Below, one piece after another: positions 31,745 to 43,230 of a stretch of 64,000 nucleotides of DNA (its first letter is position 1; each line of letters opens with the position of its first letter). The stretch is from Bursaphelenchus xylophilus. Its lineage: Eukaryota > Nematoda > Chromadorea > Rhabditida > Aphelenchoididae. The stretch is taken from assembly GCA_904066235.2 (NCBI GenBank), contig CAJFCV020000004.1, positions 3,906,001 through 3,970,000 on the forward strand. The letters run 5' to 3'. The notes below the pieces were generated by a model. The model worked only from the letters and a program-made list of their open reading frames with translations, did not search any database and was not told where the DNA came from. Made by a program: the position numbers and the translations under genes.

Positions 31745-32437
31745 TAAACCAATGGCGCTTCTCTCGAGCTGCGGAGAACCCGAAACTACAGTATGCGCCT
31801 TAAACACAGTTTACAGTATTCTCAGAGTCTTGTCTAGTATTATTTTCGTCCTTCTTGTTGCAAGTGTCTTTAACCTTTTTACAGTAGCCTTTTTTATGCT
31901 TTGTGTTACAGTAACCAAACTTTTAGCACCATCTATTTTCTCCGAATTTTCTACTGTACCCAAAAAAATTTTCTATGGCTTACTGTAACCCGAAAAAACT
32001 GTACCTTCTGTTGCAGTATCCCCATCCAAAAACAAGTCATATTGTAATGCTCAAATCTCTTGGATCGATGCCATTCTTGAGTCTGTCTTCTTCTGAATCT
32101 ATCTGCTTCCTTCTGATGCCCTCTTTATCTCCTTATTCCCCTCTTTAATCCCTTCTTCACGCCCGCCTTATCCCAGTGCACATATCGTTGCGCAATTATT
32201 GTCGTATCTTAACACGTTTCTATTGTACAAAGCTACAGAGTAGGAGAGTATTTATTTTGTTTTCGTTCCCAATAAATGTTTACAATTTGAGGCGATGCGG
32301 AATGCCGCGAGCAAGAGAATAATTTGGTCGTTAAAACAAGATTTTTGTGGAGATTTACCGGATCCGTTAATCGTTCGAGCGAACGGTTTTTAAACCATCG
32401 CCTCAGGGCGGCTTTGCTGAAAACAGTTGATGGAAGA
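31745..32437. other. Intergenic between egal-1-like gene and collagen
   Basis: About 700 bp with several TTACTGTAA / TTACAGTAA words and T-rich tracts. It must contain the 3' end of the first gene and the promoter of the second. No further gene seen. Confidence 0.4.
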
Positions 32438-33962
32438 ATGAGCGAGAGATTGGCGGCTACTTTCGCCTTCTCTTGCAGTCTTCTGGCGCTTCTGGTTTGC
32501 ACGATTACTGTACCAATTTTGGTAAACAAAGTAAATGAGATCACAAGGGATGTGGAGAATGTAAGTTGGCAAAACATGGAGTTGTAGACGTCATAGGATA
32601 TCTCGGAGTTTGATAAGATACAATCAACTGTTTGGCAGAGAAGTAAAGAGCTGAAAAGACCGTACATCCAAGAGAGAGTGCAGAGACAGGCAAGAGGAAG
32701 TGAATGCTGTAGGTGGACTCGATTACAGCATGAGTTCTAATGATTTTTAGTCTGCGAAGAGCAAAACAAATGCCCTCCAGGACCTGCTGGAGAGCCCGGC
32801 CCCCCAGGCCATGACGGCCAATCTGGTCTTCCTGGAACACCTGGAGTTTCTGGAATGGGTGGAAACCAACCGACAGTTCAGCTGGATCAAGAGCAAAACT
32901 GTCGGATGTGTCCGATGGGACCTGCAGGGTATCCAGGTCCTGCAGGCCCTCAAGGAGAAGATGGGCTGCCCGGGATGCAAGGAAGAGCAGGATCGCCAGG
33001 AACTAATGGACCTCCTGGATTACCTGGTAGACCGGGAGAACCTGGGACAGTTGGAGTGTCCGGCTCACCTGGCCCAGCTGGAAATCCTGGATTAGACGGA
33101 TTTCAGACTAGCAATGGACTTCCTGGACCTAAAGGTAGGTATTTGAGCTTTTACAGTCAAAGTTTGCATGGTGTTTTTTCATATGATTGTTTTAGGCTAT
33201 CCCGGAGACCGTGGACCTCCTGGATTGGAAGGAGTCGCCGGAATGCCCGGCCAAAATGGCGTCCGAGGCCCTCCCGGCCATCCTGGCCCACCCGGCGACG
33301 AAGGAGATCCAGGACTCCCTGGAGTGAAGGGAATGCAGGCAATGAATCAAGGAATCCCAGGGGCTGATGCTAATTATTGCCCTTGTCCAACGAGAACAGG
33401 ACCTGAAACACCGGCAGCCACAGAAGAAAAGGTATATCAAAGAGAAATTGAGACAAATCAAGAGGCGTTCCCCGAAGATGACGCTGAAGACGATCAGGAT
33501 ATTGAAGCCACTGTTTTGGCTGAGAGTTCGAGGAAAACACAAAGAGTAAAGACTGCGAAGAAGAAGGAGGTAGAAAGCAAAGAAAAAATGAATGAGATGG
33601 AAAACAAAGAGGAAGAAAAAAGTGATAAAAGTTCGGAAGATAAGGGAAAAAGCGAAGAACCTCGAAAATCATCCATGGAAGAGATGGAAATGGCCAAGGA
33701 CAAGATGATGGCGGATGATAAAAAAATGGGGAGAAGAACAAATCCCATGAAAGTGATGAAAGACACTGTGCAAGAGAACATGGATGACAGTAAAATGGAA
33801 AATGATGACAAAGAAGAGGAGAAAGTGAAGAATAATGACAAGAGGATTATGATTGGGGCCCGAAAGGGGAAAGTTGTCATATTGGAGGTCGAAAAGCGAT
33901 CTGAGGAAATCACAGAATCTCCAGACGTCCGGAGAAGCCAGACTTACAATTTGGAGAAGTAA
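32438..33962 (+). CDS. Cuticle collagen with a long charged C-terminal extension
   Basis: Four exons (32438-32560, 32597-32708, 32751-33134, 33196-33962), about 461 residues. It has the plan of nematode cuticle collagens: an N-terminal signal-anchor helix (about residues 12-32), an Arg-rich segment with an RQAR furin-type site, a Cys cluster ([15 protein letters not shown]), Gly-X-Y blocks broken by a NCRMCPMGP interruption, and a closing YCPCP. The start chosen is the ATG before SERLAATF; the open frame upstream has no ATG. Unlike typical family members, about 190 residues follow the last Cys pair, very rich in Glu, Asp and Lys and likely coiled or disordered. The stop is 150 bp from that of the convergent channel gene. 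Confidence 0.85.
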
Positions 33963-34112
33963 ATCCACTTCGTTTATACACGTAAAACGTATTCCATTAC
34001 CTCTTTTTTATTTATTTTTCCATCAATATAAACATACAATAATTTTTCTACAGTCAAGTACAGTCTATTGAGCAACCAACAAAAAAATTTTAATCAATAC
34101 GAAGACCGTATT

Positions 34113-37100
34113 TTACATAACAGAGCCATTGGAGACACTCCCTTCCGTCGACGACTTTGAATCTTTTTTGATGAGATAAGCTGTCGATTGCGTGTCTGGA
34201 TCCGCATGATGAACGTTCCTCCATCGACTTCGAGCAGAGTCGGTTCGATTGGTTGTCGCTAAAATACTCGGCAAACTCGGTGGAGGAGTCGCCTGTTCCA
34301 CTTGATACGAGAATTTGTGACGATTGGGGGAGCTGTCCAAGTATAGGGAGTAACTTTTCTCCTCTTCCGCCTCTTTTTCCTTCGTTTTGCGGGTCTTCTC
34401 GACGATGAAATATTTGGATTGGCGACCTGGAAGAAGGCAGTAGAAAGCTTGTATTTTTACAAACAAAGTTTTTTGTAGACGTGTCAATTTAAAAACTGTC
34501 AAAAAACATGATTTTTGGGCAACTTTCTATTTGAATTTATCATTTTTTATAAGACATAACAAGATCACAGCCTTCCATTATAAATTTCTAAACCTTAGAC
34601 TCCAGCTACGTAAAATGTCATCAAAATTTTTTATCGCCAACATCTCCTTTATAAAAAAATTCTTATCAAACTTACAGGTATATACAAACAATTCGCAGAA
34701 GAGCTCTGCACACTCGAGTACAGTAATCAAAGAAAATCCAATCCAAAGTCCGATGTTACCGCCAAGATCGGAGAACAAGTTGACCAACTGGAATTGTCAT
34801 CATAAATTTTCGCCACTGACTTTGACGTAACGTATTTTAAACATGATCCACGTAACTTACCGTATAGCCAGCAGTCTCTTTCAACGTCTCATAGTTTAAT
34901 TGTTCATAGTAAATTTCAATATAGGCAGTATTCAGCCGGTAATATTCGGTGCAAGCCTAACAAATGAAAAATACGAAATACACAGCAGATAGTCTTCTTA
35001 CCACAGGATCATTTGCAATCTCCGGGATGTCCGTGCAATTATCGCCAAATTTAAAATTGAGAGCTGGCCAGGCCGCAGCCGAATAAGCCGTCTCAAACAC
35101 ATTCTCCGTACACGGTTGGACACAATGGCAATTCTTGTGGGTTAGACGATGAAACCCTCCCAAAATGGAGGTAGCATTTGTCAGACAAAGCCGATCATTC
35201 ATGTTCCGAATGTCACAAGTGTGATCGTTCTCGGTGGGCAGCGGAAACCGGGGATCGCCGCAGCCACAACGCTCTAGAATCATCTGTTGGAAGCAGTTGC
35301 GATAACATCCTTCCGGAGAATAATGCTCGGCATAAATGTAGTTATCAGGTCGAAAAGTGTCGCTGCATTTTCCATATGGTGCATCTAAGCGATGGAGGAC
35401 TTTCTAAAAGAAAAAATTAATAATATCATCAATAAGCCATATGATATTGAGATATAAAACATGAAGACTTTAACTCACTGTTTTAAGGCCAAAACTGGAG
35501 ACGAATCCAGTGGGAGCACTGTAGCCAAAAGTATCGGGGAAAGGCTCTTGATCTTGCTCATGGACAACCAATCTGACACCCACAGCCTCCGTTGTTGGCA
35601 GATAATCGCTCTGGTTTACATTGAGAAGCAGTCGAAGACCATACATAGGGCCTGCTCTGCTGTTTTTCAACTCAACAGAGTCGTTGAAATTAAAGGTATA
35701 ACAGTTTCCAAATTCAGGATCCATGTGGAGTTGAAAGTCCCTGAAAATTGTAAAATACGGATTTCAAAAATACGATTACTAAAAAATTTGACCGATTTGC
35801 AATAAAAGCAAAAAATCTTACCTTTCCTCGTCGCAATCCTCTCCATTAAACGAGCATCTCAACACGAATTCATTCAATTTGTAGCTAATTTTTTCTCTGA
35901 CGTCTTTAGGCATCGCCGCCACCAAGAATATCAAGTTCTCCTTGGTCTTGATGGTTATCGAGCCTCGATCTCGCAGATCTCCCAAATTGAACTGACTATC
36001 CGCAGGTGGGGGAGTTGGAGCATCGGTCGCCGGATAAACCAAGTATTTCTCCGGATCCCACCATGGAATCTCCTCATTTACTCCTTTGATTATACAGTAA
36101 TGCGAGATGGACTGACAAATACATTCTTCTGGAGGAGTAACAAACAATAGTTGAGTGAAATTCATTTTCTCCGGGTCATCGCAGGTCCGCGAATTTGAGC
36201 AGTTATAACATTGCTTCGGGGACCAGACAGTGGCCGGATAGCACGGCCAAATATCGCCGGTTTTGGCGTCTTCATAACATATACAGGTGCTGGTGTTGGT
36301 CTAGAAAGGAGGCTCATTTAAGACGCTTTAAAGCTTACGTTGAGTGGATTTCTTTGTGGGACACACTGGTCGTTGGGAGAGTTACAAACACATTGGACAA
36401 AGACGGGTTGATATATGACTTGAAGCTCGTTTTCGCGTTTTATTCGAACCGGCGCTGCCTCCGTTGTATTGCGCGTCTGAGCAATCGCTGCTTCGTACAT
36501 TTTAAACTGTAATTTCAATTAGAGTTTGTATGTGAACAATATTTAAACCAAGTATTGATTTCTTGATAAGCCTACCCCTTCCTCGATTTCCTTGAACTTC
36601 CTCAGCTCGCTGAATTTGAAGGCATTCAAGTTGCAAATGGTGGCCGCGGGGAACGGCGCAGGCTCGAATTTCAGTTGCATTTCAATAATCGTACGATAGG
36701 TGAGATAATCGGACATGGTGAGATACGTTTGAGTAATGAAGATGATGAAAGCGACGGCAGTTATGAAAGACCAAATATAAGGGCCGAAGAATGAGTGGGT
36801 TCTGCAACAAATAGGCAAAAGTAACCCCAAAAACGATGACTAAATTCAAATTTAGCTTCGAAACCCACCCTATAAACGGTATACCATGCGAAGTGGTTCT
36901 AGCGCAAAAGTCTTTGAGGATGTCCTTGATGGACACATACTCCTGCGGGCCTTCGCTGATCAGGATCGAGCGATTCGCGCGTCTGGATGTAGTATACTGT
37001 CGGATGCGGTGCATCTCCTCGTCCTCGATGACCTCGAAGTACTGTCCATGCTGGCAGAAAGACGGGACATTCGGATCGGGCCGGTAAGCACTCAAGGCCG

Positions 37101-37158
37101 GCGGCCGAAGCCGCAGCGAACGGCCCGAACTTGAGGTCGAGGAGCGGTTGGAACTCAT
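34113..37158 (-). CDS. DEG/ENaC (degenerin) sodium channel subunit
   Basis: Nine exons (37158-36869, 36801-36576, 36506-36339, 36300-35822, 35740-35479, 35403-35002, 34956-34861, 34787-34676, 34426-34113), total length divisible by three, about 782 residues. The cytoplasmic N-terminus carries the HG gating motif ([10 protein letters not shown]). TM1 follows at about residues 98-125, ending at [13 protein letters not shown]. The large extracellular domain is Cys-rich and contains RCSFNGEDC and the CNCxxPC-like [12 protein letters not shown]2 (about 642-680) has the [13 protein letters not shown] selectivity segment (G-x-S). A 100-residue Ser/Lys-rich tail completes it. The layout resembles UNC-8/DEL-1-type neuronal degenerins; exact orthology is not established. 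The stop codon overlaps a CGTATTTTAC word. Confidence 0.9.
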
Positions 37159-39020
37159 TCATCACACCCACCACCGGCCCGGCTGTGGAACACCCAAAAC
37201 AAGCAGGATGGGGAGGTGATGGATGAAGAAGGGGACCGTCTGAATGTGTGGCCGTAGTGGAGATTTGTGGGCAGATATCTGAATGGGGAATCTGCAAAGA
37301 AAGAGGTGGACTATAGACAAGAAAAAGCGAGTGTTAGAGGACAAAAACAATTCTTATAGCTGGCTTAAGGAAAAAATATTTTCGCAAAATATGACAAAGT
37401 ACTCTGTGATCCTTTCGACTATTCTAGTCATGGCTGATCATACACAAATAGATACAAAAACTCAAATTCTCAGCCCTGAATGAACGAAAAATCCGCGGAG
37501 GCCCTCAAAAGCATCAAAGAGTATGTTATACTAGTCATGTTGCGAAGCTTTTTTCGTACAAAATCTCCCAAAAAAAGTAGATGAAACTCAATTTGAAGTT
37601 TGCTTTCGTCGCCCTCACATCTCCCCAAAGGGATATCTCCGGCGCCGCGATTAACGACTTTTATAAACCGTTGAGACATTTTTTGAGCCCACAAAGATGG
37701 CCAAAAAGTGTCGTTCCGACCAAAGATTTGGGCAGAAAAAATATTTTTTTGTCGCCAAACACCCGGATAAAGACGAGCCCAAAAAAAGTTTGGAGAATTG
37801 ATGGGGGCCACTGATTTCGGGAAAGGGGAGGGGGAGGATGTCGCGCAGGCACCCGCGTTACAGTCCCTCAGGGCTTCGGAGAGGTCGGGTCTCTGGTCTC
37901 GAATGGGTTGCGAGCGGTTATTCGGAGTGCATTAAACGGCCGAGAAAAATGTCTATGGAGATGAGGAAAACAACCCCGAAGCATCAACCGAAAAACACTT
38001 TAATTTTCCATTCAAAAGTGCTGTAGTTAGGACATGTGGAGTTTAATAAACTGAAATAAAATTTGCATATTTCACTCACCTTTTTGACCTCCGCCGGAAA
38101 AGAATCTCAGCGTGAGTCTACGTCAAGTTTGAAATAGCTTCCGGTCATTTCATTGCCTTTTCCTCCTCTCGTGAACCTGTTAATGTCTTCGTATTCAAAA
38201 CTATAGGGAAAGTAAAATATTTTTAGTATCATAAAAAACCATTCTAATATGTTTTAACACCGTATACTTCGTTGTAATCGCTTCTTTGCCAATTACGCCA
38301 AATTTACCCCACAACGTGTTTAGCGTGCCCGTTGAAAGGACTTTCCAACCGATAAATCTAAAAAAAGTTTCAAAATTTCTTACTTTCCAATTACACATCG
38401 CTATCGTATGATGCCTAAATCGTTAAAATACGAACGAAACATTAAACAGAAAGACAACAAACTTACGCGCGTCTCTACGGTACAGATTACACCATTAATG
38501 AGAAGGGAATGGCAATTCATTGGATTTCCAAACACGATATATGAATTTCTATGCATAGTCTAACTTACGCCTTGTGCACGGTTAATCGACATAGCATGTG
38601 ATGACAAATAATAACACAAGTAGTTGCCGGTTCTTCGGCGAATAAAACCTTTAATTCTATGTTAATATTTAACGTGAACTTAGACATGTAAAATTAGTTC
38701 ATAATTACGGGTGATTAGTCTCATGTTGATTGAACATATCGCTACAACCAAGGGCTGCAACCATTAACAATTACGCAACGGACGTTGTCGACTCATCTCT
38801 AGACTATTCGAGCCTACGTTTCAGCTATGGAAAGGCAGATCGCATTCCACAGCACTCGAAGTCTACGAAGACTCCTTTGGAAGAAAGCGCGGCGGTCTGG
38901 ACTGGGGCTTAGTCCAGCGAGCGGCTGATTTGTGCTTCTTGCCGAATTTCCTCGAGCTCTTCTGGTTGGATTGAAAAAGATGAATACTTGGGCGCGTGGT
39001 TGCTATTTTTAAATTATTAT
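37159..39020. other. Upstream of the degenerin, no gene seen
   Basis: About 1.9 kb containing the presumed degenerin promoter. A TTCCACAG acceptor-like site lies about 30 bp before the degenerin ATG. Short ORFs (37581-37814, 37838-38026) carry no recognisable domain. A phrase near 38285 (AATTACGCCAAATTTACCCCA) recurs in altered form near 39540. Confidence 0.4.
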
Positions 39021-39220
39021 TAGGGTGAACCAAAAAAAATTTCCCCTTTTTTTATTAAAAATTTCAACGTAATTATACAACAAATAAAAACCAGTTGAGT
39101 TTCAAAGTAAAGGCCATTTGAATCTATGGCTTGAACCCATCTATCGGCAATTTGTGCGATCCCGCTGCGGTACCACTCCTTGTTATTACGCATAGTTCTA
39201 TTGCTAGATTGAAGTCGAAA
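39021..39220 (-). pseudogene. Mariner transposase C-terminal remnant
   Basis: Read on the minus strand, the last codons give NKEWYRSGIAQIADRW and VQAIDSNGLYFE, which match the conserved C-terminus of mariner transposases (WYxxGIxxLxxRWxKxIxxxGxYFE). An end-like TAGGGTGAACC follows at 39021-39031. No upstream transposase domain remains, so the element is dead. Confidence 0.7.
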
Positions 39221-40243
39221 TTAAAAAGTGTTGAAGATGATTAATTTAATTTAATATACAAAAAAAATATGAAAAATGCCTATTCAAATTACGCCTTGTG
39301 CTCTATTAATGGTCATTGCAAAGCAGTATCTATAAAAACAAGTCACTTACTGAGCAACTAAAATAAGAAGAACTAGAACAAAACAACCCTATTACCCCTA
39401 AAAATGAATTGTTTGAATTATAATATTCATCACTTGTGACAGTCAAAAGAAATAATACAAAAAATTACGCAAAATTTTCCCCAAAGCGAGTTTAATTTTT
39501 TTCGAAATTGAAGACTTACTTTATCGATGTTAATTACGGACAGTTTACCCCAAAAACTGTTTAGCTTTTTACAGACTGAAAAATTAATAAGCATAAAATA
39601 CGCAGCTGTATGACCTCTAACATACAAATTAAAACTCGAAATTTATGTGTTAAATCTTTAAAAAAATTATATTGTACTATATATGTATTCATCGACAAAT
39701 GTAATATATATGGAATTTGCAACACTTTAATATTTATCAATTATATCTGGCTCATACTCGTCAAGATGCCAAAGGCAATTATATCAAAATATATGCGATA
39801 AATGAATAATTTCGTAATATATTTTGTAAAAAATTAATTTATTATATCTATTCTAATGAATAAATAATATAAGAAAAAATCAGGGCCAATGAAGAAAAAC
39901 AAGAGAATCCCACTTTGCCACCTGCTTTGAATTAAATTTAGCGCGGAAACTTGTTTTTACAGAAATTTTGAGTAAAAATTCGATTGTGACATTTCGTCCG
40001 ACGAAGTGTCAAAATCTAAAAAAAAATTGGGCGAATTTGCATGTCCATGCACACAAAAGTTTGGCCAACAAACGTTGCAACTCCGTCATTTTCAACGTTG
40101 CAAACCATCCTTGGATATTCTTACCATTTTTTACCCATTTTAGAGACCTTTTACGAGTATAATATTTTTTTCCGACTTTTACTCAATTTATGTATTTTAG
40201 GTACCCTGATCTTGTCTTTTTTGATTGCTCCTTTGATCGAAGA
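39221..40243. other. AT-rich intergenic DNA, no gene seen
   Basis: Very AT-rich DNA. The last 50 bp before the cyclophilin start contain an ATTTTAG acceptor at about 40194-40200, either from a 5' UTR intron or for a spliced leader. Upstream ORFs overlap the cyclophilin in other frames only. Confidence 0.4.
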
Positions 40244-40971
40244 ATGGCTGCAGTTACTCATAAAGTGTTTTTCGACATTACAGTTGGTGGAAAGAAGGAA
40301 GGCCGAATTGTGATTGGTCTCTATGGCGATGTTGTGCCGAAAACTGTCAAGAACTTTGTCGAATTGGCCAAGGGATCGAAAGGATTTGGCTTCAAGGGCT
40401 CCAAGTTCCATCGTGTTATTAAGGATTTCATGATTCAAGGTAAAATTTATGTTATACTTGGTGTTTTTGATGTTTAGATCAAGTTGAATGGGAAAGAGTA
40501 AGATTTCTGGATGATTAATGGTGTAACAGTAGAGCTAGAGAGTTGATAGGACTTTTCGAAAAGAAATTTGTGGCCGAAGGGGTTTTTCTTTTGATTTTTC
40601 GACATTTTTTGCATGTGAGCTACTATAATATCTGAGGATTTCTAAAATTTAACTTTTTAGGCGGAGATTTCACTCGCGGCGATGGCACTGGTGGCAAATC
40701 TATCTACGGCGAGACTTTCCCCGACGAAAACTTTCAGCTGAAGCACACTGGACCCGGCGTTTTGTCCATGGCCAACTGTGGAAAGGACACCAATGGATCT
40801 CAGTTCTTCTTGACCACTGTGAAGACCGCTTGGCTTGATGGAAAACACGTCGTTTTCGGTAAAGTCGTCGAGGGAATGGAGGTTGTCCGTGCTGTCGAGA
40901 ATCAGAAGGTCAACGACGACGACAAACCCTTGAAGGATTGTGTTATCGCTGATTGTGGGGAACTCAAGTGA
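40244..40971 (+). CDS. Cyclophilin-type peptidyl-prolyl cis-trans isomerase
   Basis: Two exons (40244-40439 and 40661-40971), about 168 residues. It catalyses proline isomerisation during protein folding. The fold is complete, with the active-site residues of the family: Arg 57 and Phe 62 to Gln 65 in [23 protein letters not shown], Gln-Phe-Phe at 113-115, Trp 123 (cyclosporin site) and His 128. The start is the ATG before AAVTHK; the in-frame upstream stretch does not look like a signal peptide, so a cytosolic form is likely although the sequence resembles cyclophilin B types. An AATAAA lies at 41041, about 70 bp after the stop. Confidence 0.95.
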
Positions 40972-41548
40972 TAATTTTGCTCATCTAAGTCGGGTTATAT
41001 GTGTTTTGATCTCGATTTTCTATCGTGTATGAGGTGAAGGAATAAAATATGTGTGAAAGAAACTTTGAGGATTGATTTTTTTATATTATACTAGATACTT
41101 ATGTGATTTTTTGGAAAAATTGGGTTGAAGGTGCTAAATAAAGGATAAGTTGGCATACAGTTTGATGTAAAATGGACGTAAGGACTGATTTTGCATCTTA
41201 TCTTTCGGATATTTTGTTACTGTTCATGGAGAAATCATCACGGATTTTTTTCCTATGATGAAAGATGTAAATGTGTGTGTGCTGTGCGTCCGGCAACGAG
41301 AGAGTGGCGAGAACAAAGAAGGTGCGAAAGGGTTTGTCTGCCTTTCCTTTGTGGTTTGGGTCCATTTACGCGAGAGAGCGTGGGAAAATTAGAGAGTTCA
41401 CTAAAAAAGGTAGTTTTTTGGCTCAATTTTGATTAAAAAATTGCAGAATTGTTACAAATAGAATACCAAAAAAGCATTACTTTTTCAAATCATACCACTC
41501 CATTTAAAAAATCGTCAATTTCAGGTGGGAAACTGTCATGTTTTTTTC
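40972..41548. other. Intergenic between cyclophilin and U2 snRNA
   Basis: It contains the cyclophilin polyadenylation signal AATAAA at 41041-41046. No other gene is visible; the ORF at 41191-41436 has no features. Confidence 0.45.
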
Positions 41549-41610
41549 CATTTTCTCTAACTTCCTCACCCCACAGCGGGACCCATAGACAAAGCAAGAG
41601 CAGAAAAGCA
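41549..41610 (+). promoter_or_regulatory. snRNA upstream element (PSE candidate), plus copy
   Basis: A block reading TTTTCTCTAACTTCCTCACC followed by CAGCGGGACCCATA and CAAAGCAAGAGC precedes the U2 gene by about 30-90 bp. The same block, inverted, precedes the minus-strand U2 gene (about 43160-43225). Conservation of only this block and the RNA suggests the proximal sequence element. Confidence 0.65.
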
Positions 41611-41638
41611 GAGCAGATCCAAATTCACCCGTTTCCTT

Positions 41639-41822
41639 ATCGCTTCTCGGCCTTTTGGCTAAGATCAAAGTGTAGTATCTGTTCTTATCGGTTTAATCTC
41701 CGGTACGACTTCTATTGAAGTCATTCGAGATTAACAGATTTTTGGGACCAGCGGAGTTGTGAAGGCTTGCCTTCCGCTCGGCACGGGTCGGCCCGGTCTT
41801 GCACTACTTCCGGGAACGGCCC
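41639..41822 (+). ncRNA. U2 spliceosomal snRNA (plus copy)
   Basis: It begins ATCGCTTCTCGGCCTTTTGG, the conserved U2 5' end, continues through GCTAAGATCAAAGTGTAGTATCTGTTC with the branch-point recognition sequence GTAGTA, and has an Sm site (GATTTTTGGG) followed by two 3' stem-loops ending CGGCCC. The length of about 184 nt fits U2. The RNA is identical or nearly so to the inverted copy at 42941-43124. Confidence 0.95.
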
Positions 41823-42940
41823 AGATATTATTATAATAAACAACAAAGTAACCGTATCTTGGAATTTTATCTACTGTTACTTCGACAAGTAGAAATTTTA
41901 TGACAAATTCGCAGTATGAACCTGGTTTTTTGGACCCTCCACTACCGGAACAAGTTGTTTTTTTCGTCCAAATCCTATGTCATTGAACTCAACCGTTCGT
42001 GCATGTTCCCAAAACTCTTACAATTCGAAACTCCACCGGAAGCACGTGAATTCTCCGTTCGCCTGCAATGCCCGTACAAACTGGAGTTCGGGAGGTCATA
42101 ACGAGTGCAGGGACTAAATGGAAATGTGTGAAGACGCGTCGAAAATCGCCTGAGGGCCTAATTTTGAGTGTTTATTTTGTGGGCACGAAACTCGGGGCAC
42201 AAAGTGTAATTGAATAGAGCAAATTTTATTTATTTTCTCGCGACAAAAAATATTTTATGGGCTTTATGATCTAAATTTTATTAGGTGTGCTTTCCATGCG
42301 GGCCGGATTCCGTTTTCGTGGACGGCATTCCGTTTTCTGGGCACTTCTTCTTTCATTTTTATATATGTATATGTTGGTATTATGCTGTAGAAAACATTTT
42401 AAGAGTAATTACAAGTCATGTAAACGTAACTTTAGGACTCTAGGAAGATAGTAAAATCGCCGGGGAAACATTAAAAAACTGTATTTTTGCGAACTTCTCA
42501 CCCCCGTTTCCTATTTATAACCCCATTACGAACAAGTGTATCGCTCTCAATTCCCCATCCGTTACTCTCGCACATGATTGCGAACTGAATATTCGAGAAG
42601 TGCGACAAAATGATAAACGAGGTTTGGGTTCGGCATGCCCTCGGGGAATGGAGTCGGCGATCCTCTGACTGCCTCCGGAATCTACAAAGCGTCATATTTG
42701 TTTATGGCCAATTGTTTTGCTAAAAGTTTTGCCGTTTATCTTGAGACTTTTCCGAATTTTCAAATTGAGTTTGAATGGCGTATCGGCGAAACTAGCGATT
42801 ATTTGAGAATCTAGGGCAAATTAGAGATTTTGCTTGATTTTCGGACGATTAGCAGGTGCAATGTCAAACTTCTGGCTCATAAAATTAATCAAATTTATCT
42901 TCGATTTGATTGAATTTAGTTTGATAATATAATAATATCT
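41823..42940. other. Spacer between convergent U2 genes
   Basis: About 1.1 kb between the 3' ends of the two U2 genes. Both RNAs are directly followed by ATATTATTATA-like sequence, so the inverted duplication includes a few bases past the 3' end. I see no gene in the spacer. Confidence 0.5.
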
Positions 42941-43124
42941 GGGCCGTTCCCGGAAGCAGTGCAAGACCGGGCCGACCCGTGCCGAGCGGAAGGCAAGCCT
43001 TCACAACTCCGCTGGTCCCAAAAATCTGTTAATCTCGAATGACTTCAATAGAAGTCGTACCGGAGATTAAACCGATAAGAACAGATACTACACTTTGATC
43101 TTAGCCAAAAGGCCGAGAAGCGAT
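42941..43124 (-). ncRNA. U2 spliceosomal snRNA (minus copy)
   Basis: Inverted copy of the U2 gene at 41639-41822 with the same 5' end, branch-site recognition sequence, Sm site and 3' stem-loops. One difference is visible: GAAGCAGTGCAAG on the plus map where the other copy gives GAAGTAGTGCAAG. The two genes point toward each other. Confidence 0.95.
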
Positions 43125-43149
43125 AAAGAACTGGGGGAATTTGGGTCGG

Positions 43150-43225
43150 TTCTGTTTTTCCGCTCTTGCTTTGCTTATGGGTCCCGCTGCGGGGTGAGGA
43201 AGTTAGAGAAAATGGGAGAAAATTA
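43150..43225 (-). promoter_or_regulatory. snRNA upstream element (PSE candidate), minus copy
   Basis: Inverted counterpart of the conserved block at 41549-41610, at the same distance from the U2 start, while sequence on either side diverges. Confidence 0.6.
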
Positions 43226-43230
43226 CGTAA

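Noticed and set aside
33370..33968. Minus-strand ORFs of up to 139 codons opposite the collagen tail
   Set aside because: They are antisense shadows of Glu/Lys codons in the collagen exon.
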